Assembly: GCF_002102255.1 (NCBI RefSeq) | Contig: NZ_LQPH01000174.1 | Coordinates: 24,379 to 88,378 of the forward strand | Source: Mycobacterium nebraskense | Lineage (GTDB): Bacteria; Actinomycetota; Actinomycetes; Mycobacteriales; Mycobacteriaceae | Reading direction: 5' to 3' | Length of the DNA stretch: 64,000 nt | Shown: piece after piece, positions 43,965 to 51,539 of the stretch | Layout of the letters: each line of letters begins with the position of its first letter | How positions within the stretch are numbered: the stretch's first letter is position 1 | Notes under the pieces: generated by a model | What the model saw: only the letters and a program-made list of their open reading frames with translations | What the model was told of the DNA's origin: nothing | Databases searched by the model: none | Position numbers and translations under genes: made by a program

Positions 43965-44040
43965 GGTTTTGGATGCGGGCGACGGTTTTGGATGCGGGCG
44001 ACGGTTTTGGATGCGGGCGACGGTTTTGGATGCGGGCGCC
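43965..44040. repeat. VNTR: four tandem copies of a 19-bp unit
   Basis: The unit GGTTTTGGATGCGGGCGAC is repeated four times head to tail; the last copy has one change (GCC at its end). It lies in the 273-bp thyX-dapA gap, with no spacer sequences, so it is a minisatellite of MIRU/VNTR type and not CRISPR. 19 bp is not a multiple of three and no reading frame runs through it with coding character. Confidence 0.95.
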
Positions 44041-44084
44041 GATCTGGGTGTGGGCGCCGGTGACTGCAGTGACAGCTGGGGATC

Positions 44085-44837
44085 TCAGGCTTCGGTCGCC
44101 AGCGGGCTGGTGGCTACCTCGGTCCCGTCGGCCAGCGTCGAGATCTCGAAGTCGGCGAACGCCGCGGGCGCGGCGTCGGCGAGCTGGCGCAGGCACTCGA
44201 TGGCCAGCCGCCGGATCTCCACGTCGGCGTGCTCGCTGGCGCGCATGGCGATGAAATGGCGCCAGGCCCGGTAATTGCCGGTCACGACGATGCGGGTCTC
44301 GGTCGCGTTCGGCAGCACGGCCCGAGCGGCCTGCCGGGCCTGCTTGCGCCGCAGGATGGCGTTCGGCTGGTCGGCGAATTTCGCCTCGAGCTTGGCCAGC
44401 AGCTCGGCGTAGGTGGCCCGGCTCGCGTCGGCGGCCTCGGTCAGGATCCGGTGCAGTTCGGGGTCGTCTTCCATGCCCGGTGGCACGACGACTCGCGAGT
44501 CGCCCTCGGGCACGTAGCGCTGCGACAGCTGCGAGTAGGAGAAGTGGCGGTGCCGGATCAGCTCGTGCGTGAGCGATCGGGAAATGCCGGTGATGTAGAA
44601 CGACACGTGCGCGTGCTCGAGCACGGAAAAGTGCCCCACATCGATGATGTGCTTGATGTAGCCGGCGTTGGTCGCGGTCTTGGGATTGGGCTTCGACCAG
44701 CTTTGGTAGCAGGCCCGGCCGGCGAACTCGACCAGCGCCGGGCCACCGTCGGCGTCAGTGGTCCACGGCACGTCCGTCGGCGCCAGGAACTCGGTCTTGG
44801 CGATCAGTTGCACGCGCAGCGGCGCGGTCTCGGCCAC
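44085..44837 (-). CDS. thyX: Flavin-dependent thymidylate synthase ThyX
   Basis: A 250-aa FAD- and NADPH-dependent enzyme making dTMP from dUMP with methylene-tetrahydrofolate. The ThyX motif RHRHFSYSQLSQRY is exact, and the flavin/dUMP segments QARAVLPNATETR and NYRAWRHFIAMRAS are present. The start is GTG 44837 with AAGGTG upstream, matching the 250-aa M. tuberculosis protein. The genome therefore has two thymidylate synthases (ThyA at 49832). hsdS ends 11 bp upstream, so read-through from the hsd operon is possible. Confidence 0.97.
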   Translation of the reverse strand: MAETAPLRVQLIAKTEFLAPTDVPWTTDADGGPALVEFAGRACYQSWSKPNPKTATNAGYIKHIIDVGHFSVLEHAHVSFYITGISRSLTHELIRHRHFSYSQLSQRYVPEGDSRVVVPPGMEDDPELHRILTEAADASRATYAELLAKLEAKFADQPNAILRRKQARQAARAVLPNATETRIVVTGNYRAWRHFIAMRASEHADVEIRRLAIECLRQLADAAPAAFADFEISTLADGTEVATSPLATEA

Positions 44838-44847
44838 GGCGCTCACC

Positions 44848-45909
44848 TTAACGTGGCGACCGTAGGAGGACCTCACCCGATATCAGCCGGGGCAACAGCG
44901 CGTCGCGGAACGCGGACAACCGTGCGCTTTCGGTACAACGCGCGTGGCACAGCACCCCCAGGCCGGTGATCGTTTGTAAGGCCGCTGTGGGCAGCCGCCG
45001 GACATCCGGGACGCGAACGTCCAGCAGATCGCGCGGGTGGATCCGCTGATGGCTCGCCGAAGTCCCGGCGACCCGGCGCTGCAGCCGTTGGGAGACGTCT
45101 GGTTGCCGCACGGCCGACCACAGCGCCGAGGCGTCGACGCCCGTGGGCTTCAGGACGACGAATTCGCTGCTGGCCAAGGCCATTTCCGACGGCAGCCGCA
45201 CCACGTTCCAGATGCGCGGGATTCGGGGGTTCAGCTTCGCGAACAACACGCACGGCTCCGACAAGACGAACTTGCCGCTTCTGATGGACTTGGAGCTCAC
45301 GACGCGGGGCTTCGCTCCGTCGTCGAACGCCGGAAGGCTGAAGTGTGCGACCACATGGTCGAACTCGGCCACATTGAGGAATGCCGTCGACCGGCTCGCC
45401 AGGCTGGACAGCGGCGCACGTTCGGGGGCCGACTCCGCGATGGCCGCCATCACGTGCTGGGCGGTCTCGATCACCCGTTCGTTGGCGGATATTTTGTCGT
45501 CGAGGGCGCCGAGCAGCTCGGCGATCGCCTCGCGCCGCGGCGCCGCCACGCTCTGCACCGCAACGTCACGCAGGATCCTCTGGCTGAGCAGCGGCTGTCC
45601 CGATCCGGAGCGGTGATCGCCCAGCCGGCAGGTTTGCAGCGCGTAGTACCAATACCGCGTCTCCCCGGGGTTCTTGGCGCGGCATATCAGCGCGTTCTCG
45701 GTGACCCAGGCGTCGGAGTCGCAATACCGCAGGCTGCCGCACTGCGCCCCGACGCGCCCGAGGACGATCAGTGGACCGGCCGCGTTGGGTTCGGCGGCAT
45801 AACCGATGGCCCCGTTGGCGCCGTAGACGCGGAAGCGTCCACCCGGCGACCTCCGCGGCGCGCTGCTGCCGGTGCTGAAGACCAGCTGGTCGCCCAGCGT
45901 GGTGTTCAC
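44848..45909 (-). CDS. hsdS: Type I restriction-modification specificity subunit HsdS
   Basis: A 353-aa DNA-recognition subunit with two target-recognition domains and conserved helical spacers: first TRD about 1-150 (LGDQLVFSTG, GPLIVLGRVGAQCGSLR), central helix LLGALDDKISANERVIETAQ, second TRD about 185-310, and a C-terminal helix ending DALLPRLISGEVLL. It is complete, unlike the split HsdS/HsdS.1 arrangement I recall for M. tuberculosis. The start GTG overlaps the hsdM stop as GTGA. The recognition sequence cannot be deduced. No hsdR is nearby. Confidence 0.88.
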   Translation of the reverse strand: MNTTLGDQLVFSTGSSAPRRSPGGRFRVYGANGAIGYAAEPNAAGPLIVLGRVGAQCGSLRYCDSDAWVTENALICRAKNPGETRYWYYALQTCRLGDHRSGSGQPLLSQRILRDVAVQSVAAPRREAIAELLGALDDKISANERVIETAQHVMAAIAESAPERAPLSSLASRSTAFLNVAEFDHVVAHFSLPAFDDGAKPRVVSSKSIRSGKFVLSEPCVLFAKLNPRIPRIWNVVRLPSEMALASSEFVVLKPTGVDASALWSAVRQPDVSQRLQRRVAGTSASHQRIHPRDLLDVRVPDVRRLPTAALQTITGLGVLCHARCTESARLSAFRDALLPRLISGEVLLRSPR

Positions 45910-47279
45910 CGCAAGCGCTCCAGTTGTTGGCGCACAACATCTTCCAGGCGTGCGGATTCGTCGAGCGCGGCCAGCAGGTCGCCGGTCAGCCGGGCGATCT
46001 TCTGGTCGGCCGGCTCGCCGTCGTCCGCGGCGGTGGGCGGACCGACATAGCGTCCCGGCGTAAGGGTGTAGCCGGCCGCGGCGATGTCGCCGAGCGACGC
46101 CGACCCGCAGAATCCCGGAACATCCTGGTAGGTAATGCCTTTCGCGGCGGCCGATTCCGATCCGCGCCACGCGTGATAGGTGTCGCCGATCCGGACCACC
46201 TCATCGTGCGTCAGCGCCCGCTCGGCGCGATCCACCAGGTGGCCGAGCCCACGCGCGTCGATGAACAGCGCCTGCCCGGACCGTTCGCCCTTGTCCATGT
46301 CGAAGAACCACAGGCACACCGGAATCGACGTGCTGCGAAACAGCTGCGCGGGCAGCGCGACCATGCACGACACCAGGTCGGCCTCGACGATTCGCGCGCG
46401 AATGTCACCCTCCCCGACCGCATTCGACGACATGGAACCGTTGGCCATCACCACGCCGGCCCTCCCGCCGGGGGCCAGTTTGGACAGGATGTGCTGGATC
46501 CATGCGTAGTTGGCGTTGCCGGCGGGCGGGACACCGAAGCGCCAGCGCGGGTCGTGCTCGTCGCGGGCCCAATCCTTGATGTTGAAGGGCGGATTGGCCA
46601 TCACGTAATCCATCTGCACGCCGGCGTGCTGATCGTCGACGAACGTATCGCCCCACCGCGCGCCCAGGCCACTGCTGTCGATGCCGTGCACGGCGAGGTT
46701 CATCTTCGCCATCCGCCACGTCTGCTCGACGCTTTCCTGTCCGCAGATCGTGACCTTCGCGGGGTCGCCGTCGCGTTCGGCGATGAACCGCTCGGTCTGC
46801 ACGAACATCCCGCCCGAGCCGCAGCATGGGTCGTACACCCGTCCGTTCGATGGTTCCAGCACCTCGACGATCACCCGGACCACGCTGGGCGGGGTGAAGA
46901 ACTCGCCGCCCCGCCGCCCTTCCGCGCGCGCGAAATTGCCCAGGAAGTACTCGTACACCTCGCCCATCAAGTCGCGGGCGCGACCCTGTTCGCCGAATCG
47001 CGCGGCGTCGAGCAGGCGCATCAGCTCACCGAGGCGGCGCTGGTCGAGCTTTTCGTACAGCCGCGGCAGCGACGCGGCCTCCATCGCTTCGTCGACGAGC
47101 CGCCCGATGTCGGGCGATTCCGCGTTGTGCGCCAAGAACTTCCACTGCGCATCGGAAGCATGCTTGAGAAACATCAGCCCGAGGATGACGTCCTTGTACT
47201 GGCTGGCCGAAAGGGAGCCGCGCAGCTTGTTGGCCGCCTTCCAGAGCGTGTCTTTGAGCTCTTTGTCCGTTGCCCGCAT
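45906..47279 (-). CDS. hsdM: Type I adenine methyltransferase HsdM (short form)
   Basis: A 457-aa N6-adenine methyltransferase. The SAM motif I is DPCCGSGGMF (about 150-159), the catalytic NPPF is at 229-232, and the C-terminal helices contact HsdS. Homologues are usually 490-540 aa; here the N-terminal helical domain is about 45-50 residues shorter, with the segment after LMFLKHASDA joining directly to QWKFLA. The reading frame is intact, so this is an in-frame deletion or natural short form. ATG 47279 overlaps the stop of the upstream glycosylase gene (TGATG). Epigenetic, not restriction, function is likely because hsdR is absent from the window. Confidence 0.9.
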   Translation of the reverse strand: MRATDKELKDTLWKAANKLRGSLSASQYKDVILGLMFLKHASDAQWKFLAHNAESPDIGRLVDEAMEAASLPRLYEKLDQRRLGELMRLLDAARFGEQGRARDLMGEVYEYFLGNFARAEGRRGGEFFTPPSVVRVIVEVLEPSNGRVYDPCCGSGGMFVQTERFIAERDGDPAKVTICGQESVEQTWRMAKMNLAVHGIDSSGLGARWGDTFVDDQHAGVQMDYVMANPPFNIKDWARDEHDPRWRFGVPPAGNANYAWIQHILSKLAPGGRAGVVMANGSMSSNAVGEGDIRARIVEADLVSCMVALPAQLFRSTSIPVCLWFFDMDKGERSGQALFIDARGLGHLVDRAERALTHDEVVRIGDTYHAWRGSESAAAKGITYQDVPGFCGSASLGDIAAAGYTLTPGRYVGPPTAADDGEPADQKIARLTGDLLAALDESARLEDVVRQQLERLR

Positions 47280-48493
47280 CAGCTGATCGCCCGCAGGTCG
47301 GCGGCCAGGTCGCCCCGGGTGGCGACGCGGAACCCGCCCAGGCCCAGCCACGACGCCATGGACCGCAGTTCGCCGGCCAGCGCCTCCACCATGCGCGGTC
47401 GCGGAGTGTGGGGCTCGCCGAACGCGCCCATGACACGCAGCGTGTCACCGGCCCGGTCGGCCTTGAGGTCGACCCGCGCGACCAGCTGCCCGTCCATCAG
47501 CAGCGGCCACACGTAGTAGCCGTATTGGCGCTTGGCGGCCGGCGTGTAGATCTCGATGCGGTAATGAAACCCGAACAGTCGCTCAACCCGGGGCCGAAAG
47601 AAGATCAGCGGATCGAACGGACACAACAGCGCGGTACCCCGGTCGGAACGCGGCACCGCCCGGCCGGTGCGCAGATAGGCCGGCGCGGGCCAGCCTTCGA
47701 CGTCGATCCGCTCGATCTCCCCGGCGGCAAGCAGGTCGGCGACAGCGGGCTTGACCTGCTGGGCCGACAGCCGGAAGTAGTCGCGAAGGTCCGCCTCGGT
47801 AGCCACGCCCAGCGCGGTGGCGGCCCGCAGCGTGAGTTCCCGGACGGCCTCCTCGTCGTCGACCTCGCGGGCCAGCACGCTCGCCGGGAGCACCCGTTCC
47901 ACCAGGTCGTAGTGGCGAGCGAAACCCACCCGGGTGGCGGTGGTGAGCCGTCCTGAGGCGAACAGCGCCTCGGCCACCCACTTGGTGTCGCTGCGTGTCC
48001 ACCAGGTGCCCTTTTTCCTGCGCGGCTCGGCGGCCAGGTGCGCTTCGATCTGTCCGGCGGTGCTGGGCCCGAGTTCGGCGAGGGCGGCGACGATGTCGTC
48101 GGCGAGTTGGGGATTGGCCTTGACGATGTGGCTGCCCCAGCGGCCATGCCGATACTGGCGCATCCGCCAGCGCAGCAGCGGCCAGTCGTCGACGGCCATC
48201 AGCGCGGCTTCGTGCGCCCAGTACTCGGCCAGCAGCCGCGCGGAGCGCGGTCCCCAGGCCGCGCGGTCCAGCACGTCGCGGTCGTAGGGACCGAGCCGGC
48301 TGAACACCGGTGCGTAGTGAGCGCGCACGGCCACCGACACCGAATCCAGTTGCAGCACTTGGATTCTCGAGATCAGCCGCTTCAGGTGGGCACGCGTGAT
48401 CGGACCGGCGGGCCGCGGCTCGCTAAAGCCTTGGGCCGCAACGGCGATCCGCCGGGCTTGCGCGGCCGACAGCCTATGGGTCCGGATCGACAC
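47279..48493 (-). CDS. AlkX/YcaQ-like DNA glycosylase (winged-helix)
   Basis: A 404-aa protein of the HTH_42/DUF1006 family. Characterised members, AlkZ of Streptomyces and YcaQ (AlkX) of E. coli, excise bulky or interstrand-crosslinked alkylated bases. Three tandem winged-helix modules fill the protein, and the catalytic loop holds Gln48-Leu49-Asp50 (VLQLDSV), the Q-hydrophobic-D form of the motif. Other conserved parts are EYWAHEAALM and CPFDPLIFFRPRVERLFGF. The start is GTG 48493. Its stop overlaps hsdM (TGATG), making glycosylase-hsdM-hsdS one coupled unit. I do not recall it beside hsdM in M. tuberculosis. Confidence 0.85.
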   Translation of the reverse strand: MSIRTHRLSAAQARRIAVAAQGFSEPRPAGPITRAHLKRLISRIQVLQLDSVSVAVRAHYAPVFSRLGPYDRDVLDRAAWGPRSARLLAEYWAHEAALMAVDDWPLLRWRMRQYRHGRWGSHIVKANPQLADDIVAALAELGPSTAGQIEAHLAAEPRRKKGTWWTRSDTKWVAEALFASGRLTTATRVGFARHYDLVERVLPASVLAREVDDEEAVRELTLRAATALGVATEADLRDYFRLSAQQVKPAVADLLAAGEIERIDVEGWPAPAYLRTGRAVPRSDRGTALLCPFDPLIFFRPRVERLFGFHYRIEIYTPAAKRQYGYYVWPLLMDGQLVARVDLKADRAGDTLRVMGAFGEPHTPRPRMVEALAGELRSMASWLGLGGFRVATRGDLAADLRAIS

Positions 48494-48549
48494 GGCGCCG
48501 AGAATACCGCTCGGGTACGACAGCGCTCAGCGGCGACGCGGCCGGGGGC

Positions 48550-49251
48550 TCACCCCGTGCTGACTTTCCCGTCCAACGGCACCACGACGCTCGGCTCCGG
48601 TGCATTCTTCTGCTCTTGGTAGGCCGACTCGAGAGCGCCCGGAACCGCTTCGAGGTCGCGGTACACGCCCATCAGCTGCTCGAGGACGTTGATCCGTTGC
48701 TGGATCGCTTCGTCCGCCGTCCGTCGGGCCTGCTCACGGTAGTGATCGGCCTCCCGTTGGGCGTCGCGCCACGCCTTGTCGATCGCCGCTTCGGTTTCGG
48801 CACGCATGTCGGCCAGTTCGGCCTCGAGCTGTTTCTTGGTTTCCTCGTAATCGGTTTCCATGGCTTTTCGCTGCTCGGCCATCTCCGCCAACTCCTCTTC
48901 GTGCTTTCGCTGCGCGGCCTCCACCTCGGCCTGCGTCGCCGCGATCAGCGCGTCCGCCTCGCTTCGCGCCTCGGCCTGCATCTCGGAAACCTCGTCGACC
49001 GCGCGTCGCAACATCTTCGCCATCCGGCGCTGCATCGCGTGGGGTGAGGGTGAGGTGTCGGTGAGGACGGCGACCTCCTTGCGCAGCGCGGCCGTTTCGT
49101 CGCCGGCTTCCTTCAGCCGGCCCCTCAGGCTCTCGACGTCGTCGAGCAACAACTGCTGCTTGGTGGTCAACATCTCGATGTGGGCATCGACCGCTGACGG
49201 GTCGTAGCCCCTGAACATGCGAGTGAACGTTTTCGCGGGTTCGGGTATCAC
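48550..49251 (-). CDS. DivIVA-like coiled-coil protein
   Basis: A 233-aa protein with a DivIVA/Wag31-type N-terminal motif (TRMFRGYDPSAVDAHIEML, about 10-28), followed by heptad-rich coiled coils over about 28-65 and 85-205 and a short polar end. DivIVA proteins bind curved membranes at cell poles and septa; this is shorter than Wag31 and may be a partner or paralogue. The GTG at 49251 has AAGGGGGAA upstream, deciding the start; the 30 upstream open codons are rejected. It stands alone between dfrA and the glycosylase-hsdM-hsdS operon. Confidence 0.75.
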   Translation of the reverse strand: MIPEPAKTFTRMFRGYDPSAVDAHIEMLTTKQQLLLDDVESLRGRLKEAGDETAALRKEVAVLTDTSPSPHAMQRRMAKMLRRAVDEVSEMQAEARSEADALIAATQAEVEAAQRKHEEELAEMAEQRKAMETDYEETKKQLEAELADMRAETEAAIDKAWRDAQREADHYREQARRTADEAIQQRINVLEQLMGVYRDLEAVPGALESAYQEQKNAPEPSVVVPLDGKVSTG

Positions 49252-49337
49252 TGCCAATTCCCCCTTCTGGCAACGTGTGGTGACGTGGTGAGACCGACCC
49301 CCGCGTCCGAGTATGTCACGGGCGCGAAGGCCAACGC

Positions 49338-49835
49338 TCATGCCCGACGGTAGCTGTGCAGCCGGTACCGCAGCCCCGTGCGGCTAACCTGCCAGTCCCC
49401 CGTCTCACCCAGCCAGGTGTCGTCGAGCACCGGAGCCAGCGCGTCGTCGTCGTCGCGCCGCAGGTCGACTTCGACCTCGGTGACCTCGCACCGGGTGGCA
49501 TGCGGCAGCGCGAGCAGATAGACCTGCTCACCGCCGATCACCCACGTCTCCGGCTCGTTCGCGGAACCCGCAAGGGCCGCCTCGAGCGAATCGACGACCT
49601 GCGCCCCGTCGGCCACGAAGTCGCTCCGGCGCGAGAGTACGACATTCTTGCGACCCGGCAGCGGCCGGACCTTGGTCGGCAACGACTCCCACGTTCGCCG
49701 GCCCATGACCACCGTGTGCCCGATGGTCAGCTCTTTGAAGCGGGCCAGGTCCTCGGGTACTCGCCACGGGATGTCGCCACCGCGGCCGATGATGCCCGAC
49801 GTCGACTGAGCCCACACCAGGCCCACACGCGTCAT
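49338..49835 (-). CDS. dfrA: Dihydrofolate reductase
   Basis: A 165-aa NADPH-dependent enzyme regenerating tetrahydrofolate. Family landmarks: GLVWAQSTSGIIGRGGDIPW with the catalytic Asp, VMGRRTWESLP, and VIGGEQVYLLALP. It carries a few more residues than the 159-aa M. tuberculosis enzyme in the loop after LEAALAGS. The ATG at 49835 overlaps the thyA stop as ATGA, so thyA and dfrA are translated together, fitting the oxidation of folate by ThyA. Confidence 0.96.
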   Translation of the reverse strand: MTRVGLVWAQSTSGIIGRGGDIPWRVPEDLARFKELTIGHTVVMGRRTWESLPTKVRPLPGRKNVVLSRRSDFVADGAQVVDSLEAALAGSANEPETWVIGGEQVYLLALPHATRCEVTEVEVDLRRDDDDALAPVLDDTWLGETGDWQVSRTGLRYRLHSYRRA

Positions 49836-50644
49836 ACGGCGACGGGGGCTTTGATCGCGGGGTGCGGGTCGTAATTCTTCACGACGACGTCGTCGTAGGT
49901 GTAGTCGAAGATCGAATCCCTGTGCGCCAGTACGAGTTCGGGGTAGGGCCGCGGGTCACGACTGAGCTGGGTCCGCACCTGCTCGACGTGGTTGTCGTAG
50001 ATGTGGCAGTCGCCACCCGTCCAGACGAACTCACCGACCGCCAGACCGGCCTGGGCGGCCATCATGTGAGTGAGCAGCGCGTAGCTGGCGATGTTGAACG
50101 GCACACCGAGAAACAGGTCGGCGCTGCGCTGATACAGCTGGCAGCTCAGCCGACCGTCGGCCACGTAGAACTGGAAGAACGCGTGACACGGCGGCAGCGC
50201 CATTTGCGGGATCTCCCCGACGTTCCACGCCGACACGATGATGCGCCGCGAGTTCGGGTCGGTCCGCAGCAAGTCCAGCGCCGCGCTGATCTGGTCGACG
50301 TGCTCACCCGAAGGTGTCGGCCAGGACCGCCACTGCACGCCGTATATCGGTCCGAGATCGCCTGTTTCACTGGCCCATTCGTCCCAGATGGTGACGCCGT
50401 GCTCGTGCAGCCAGGCGACGTTGGAGTCGCCGCGCAAGAACCACAGCAACTCGTAGACGACCGACTTGAGATGCACCTTCTTGGTGGTGAGCAGCGGGAA
50501 GCCGGCCGACAGGTCGTAGCGCAACTGCTGGCCGAACAGGCTGCGGGTCCCCGTGCCGGTGCGGTCGGATTTGGCCGTGCCCCGCTCGAGCACCAGGCGC
50601 AGCAGGTCCTCGTAGGGCTTGGGAACCGGCGCGGGGATCGGCAC
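49832..50644 (-). CDS. thyA: Thymidylate synthase ThyA
   Basis: A 270-aa enzyme for reductive methylation of dUMP. The catalytic Cys is in ALPPCHAFFQFYV and the dUMP-phosphate motif is QRSADLFLGVPFNIASYA. It starts at GTG 50644, a few residues longer than the M. tuberculosis protein at the N terminus. It heads the thyA-dfrA operon. Two 43-bp direct repeats lie directly upstream, in its promoter region. Confidence 0.97.
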   Translation of the reverse strand: MPIPAPVPKPYEDLLRLVLERGTAKSDRTGTGTRSLFGQQLRYDLSAGFPLLTTKKVHLKSVVYELLWFLRGDSNVAWLHEHGVTIWDEWASETGDLGPIYGVQWRSWPTPSGEHVDQISAALDLLRTDPNSRRIIVSAWNVGEIPQMALPPCHAFFQFYVADGRLSCQLYQRSADLFLGVPFNIASYALLTHMMAAQAGLAVGEFVWTGGDCHIYDNHVEQVRTQLSRDPRPYPELVLAHRDSIFDYTYDDVVVKNYDPHPAIKAPVAV

Positions 50645-50658
50645 GCGGCCAGCTTAGC

Positions 50659-50701
50659 GGCGATCGCAAGCGCGGCGAAGCCGGGCGCGGCGGGTCGACG
50701 C
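50659..50701. repeat. 43-bp direct repeat, copy 1
   Basis: The first of two perfect copies (second at 50715-50757), 56 bp apart start to start, beginning GGCGATCGCAAGCGCGG and ending GGGTCGACGC. It lies just 15 bp upstream of thyA, in the divergent thyA/dienelactone-hydrolase region. Confidence 0.95.
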
Positions 50702-50714
50702 GATAAATCAGGCG

Positions 50715-50757
50715 GGCGATCGCAAGCGCGGCGAAGCCGGGCGCGGCGGGTCGACGC
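50715..50757. repeat. 43-bp direct repeat, copy 2
   Basis: A perfect second copy of the repeat at 50659. The 13-bp spacer (GATAAATCAGGCG region) between copies and the TAAATC after each copy suggest a unit of about 56 bp duplicated once, possibly doubling a promoter or operator element. Confidence 0.95.
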
Positions 50758-50798
50758 CGCTAAATCCCGCCGCGGGGGCTCGGAGTAGAACGGAGGCC

Positions 50799-51539
50799 AT
50801 GCCGAAAATTACTGACAGCGTCACGACCGCCGATGGCACCTGTCCCGTCGGCCTGTTCACCCCCGACGGACCCGGCCCGTGGCCAGGGATAGTCATGTAC
50901 TGCGATGCCGGCGGGGTGCGCGACACCTTCGACCAGATGGCCGCCAAGCTGGCCGGATTCGGCTATGCGGTGCTGCTTCCCGACGTGTATTACCGCAGCG
51001 GCGATTGGGCCCCGTTCGACATGGCCACCGTGTTCGGCGACGAGCGGGAACGCAAGCGACTGTTCGGCATGATCGGCAGCGTCACTCCGGACAAGATGGC
51101 CAGTGACGCCGGCGCCTTCTTCGACTACCTGGCCGCCCGCCCCGAGGTGTCCGGGGAGCGCTTCGGCGTGTGCGGCTACTGCATGGGTGGGCGGGCCTCT
51201 CTGATCGTCGCCGGCCGGTTGCCCGAGCGCGTCGCCGCCGCGGCGTCGTTCCACGGCGGCGGCCTGGTGACCGACACCGCCGACAGCCCGCACCTGCTGG
51301 CCGACCGGATCACCGCCACGGTGTATGTCGGAGGCGCCAAGGACGACGCGTCCTTCACCCGCGAGGACGCCGAACAGCTCGACAAGGCGCTGACCGCAGC
51401 CGGCGTTCAGCACACCATCGAGTGGTATCCGGCGGCCCACGGCTTCGCGGTTCCGGACAACGCGCCATACGACCCCGCCGCGGCCGAACGGCACTGGCAG
51501 GCCATGACCGAGGTCTTCGGTTCGGCGTTACCGCGATAA
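50799..51539 (+). CDS. Dienelactone hydrolase family protein
   Basis: A 246-aa alpha/beta hydrolase, the Rv2765 counterpart. The nucleophile is Cys128 in GYCMGG, His214 lies in AAHGFAV, and the third triad residue is most likely the Asp at 182/183. A Cys nucleophile is typical of dienelactone hydrolases of aromatic degradation, but paralogues act on other esters. The ATG at 50799 has GGAGG just upstream. The 3' end overlaps the convergent glycosyltransferase by 12 bp. Confidence 0.9.
   Translation: MPKITDSVTTADGTCPVGLFTPDGPGPWPGIVMYCDAGGVRDTFDQMAAKLAGFGYAVLLPDVYYRSGDWAPFDMATVFGDERERKRLFGMIGSVTPDKMASDAGAFFDYLAARPEVSGERFGVCGYCMGGRASLIVAGRLPERVAAAASFHGGGLVTDTADSPHLLADRITATVYVGGAKDDASFTREDAEQLDKALTAAGVQHTIEWYPAAHGFAVPDNAPYDPAAAERHWQAMTEVFGSALPR

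Noticed and set aside
43965..44040. Possible CRISPR array
   Set aside because: The four 19-bp units follow each other without spacers, so it is a tandem repeat.
45924..47516. A 530-codon open frame opposite hsdM
   Set aside because: It runs antisense to an intact HsdM with all catalytic motifs and shows no protein family of its own.
44085..49835. A restriction subunit hsdR to complete the type I system
   Set aside because: No helicase/nuclease-type frame occurs between thyX and dfrA or elsewhere in the window.
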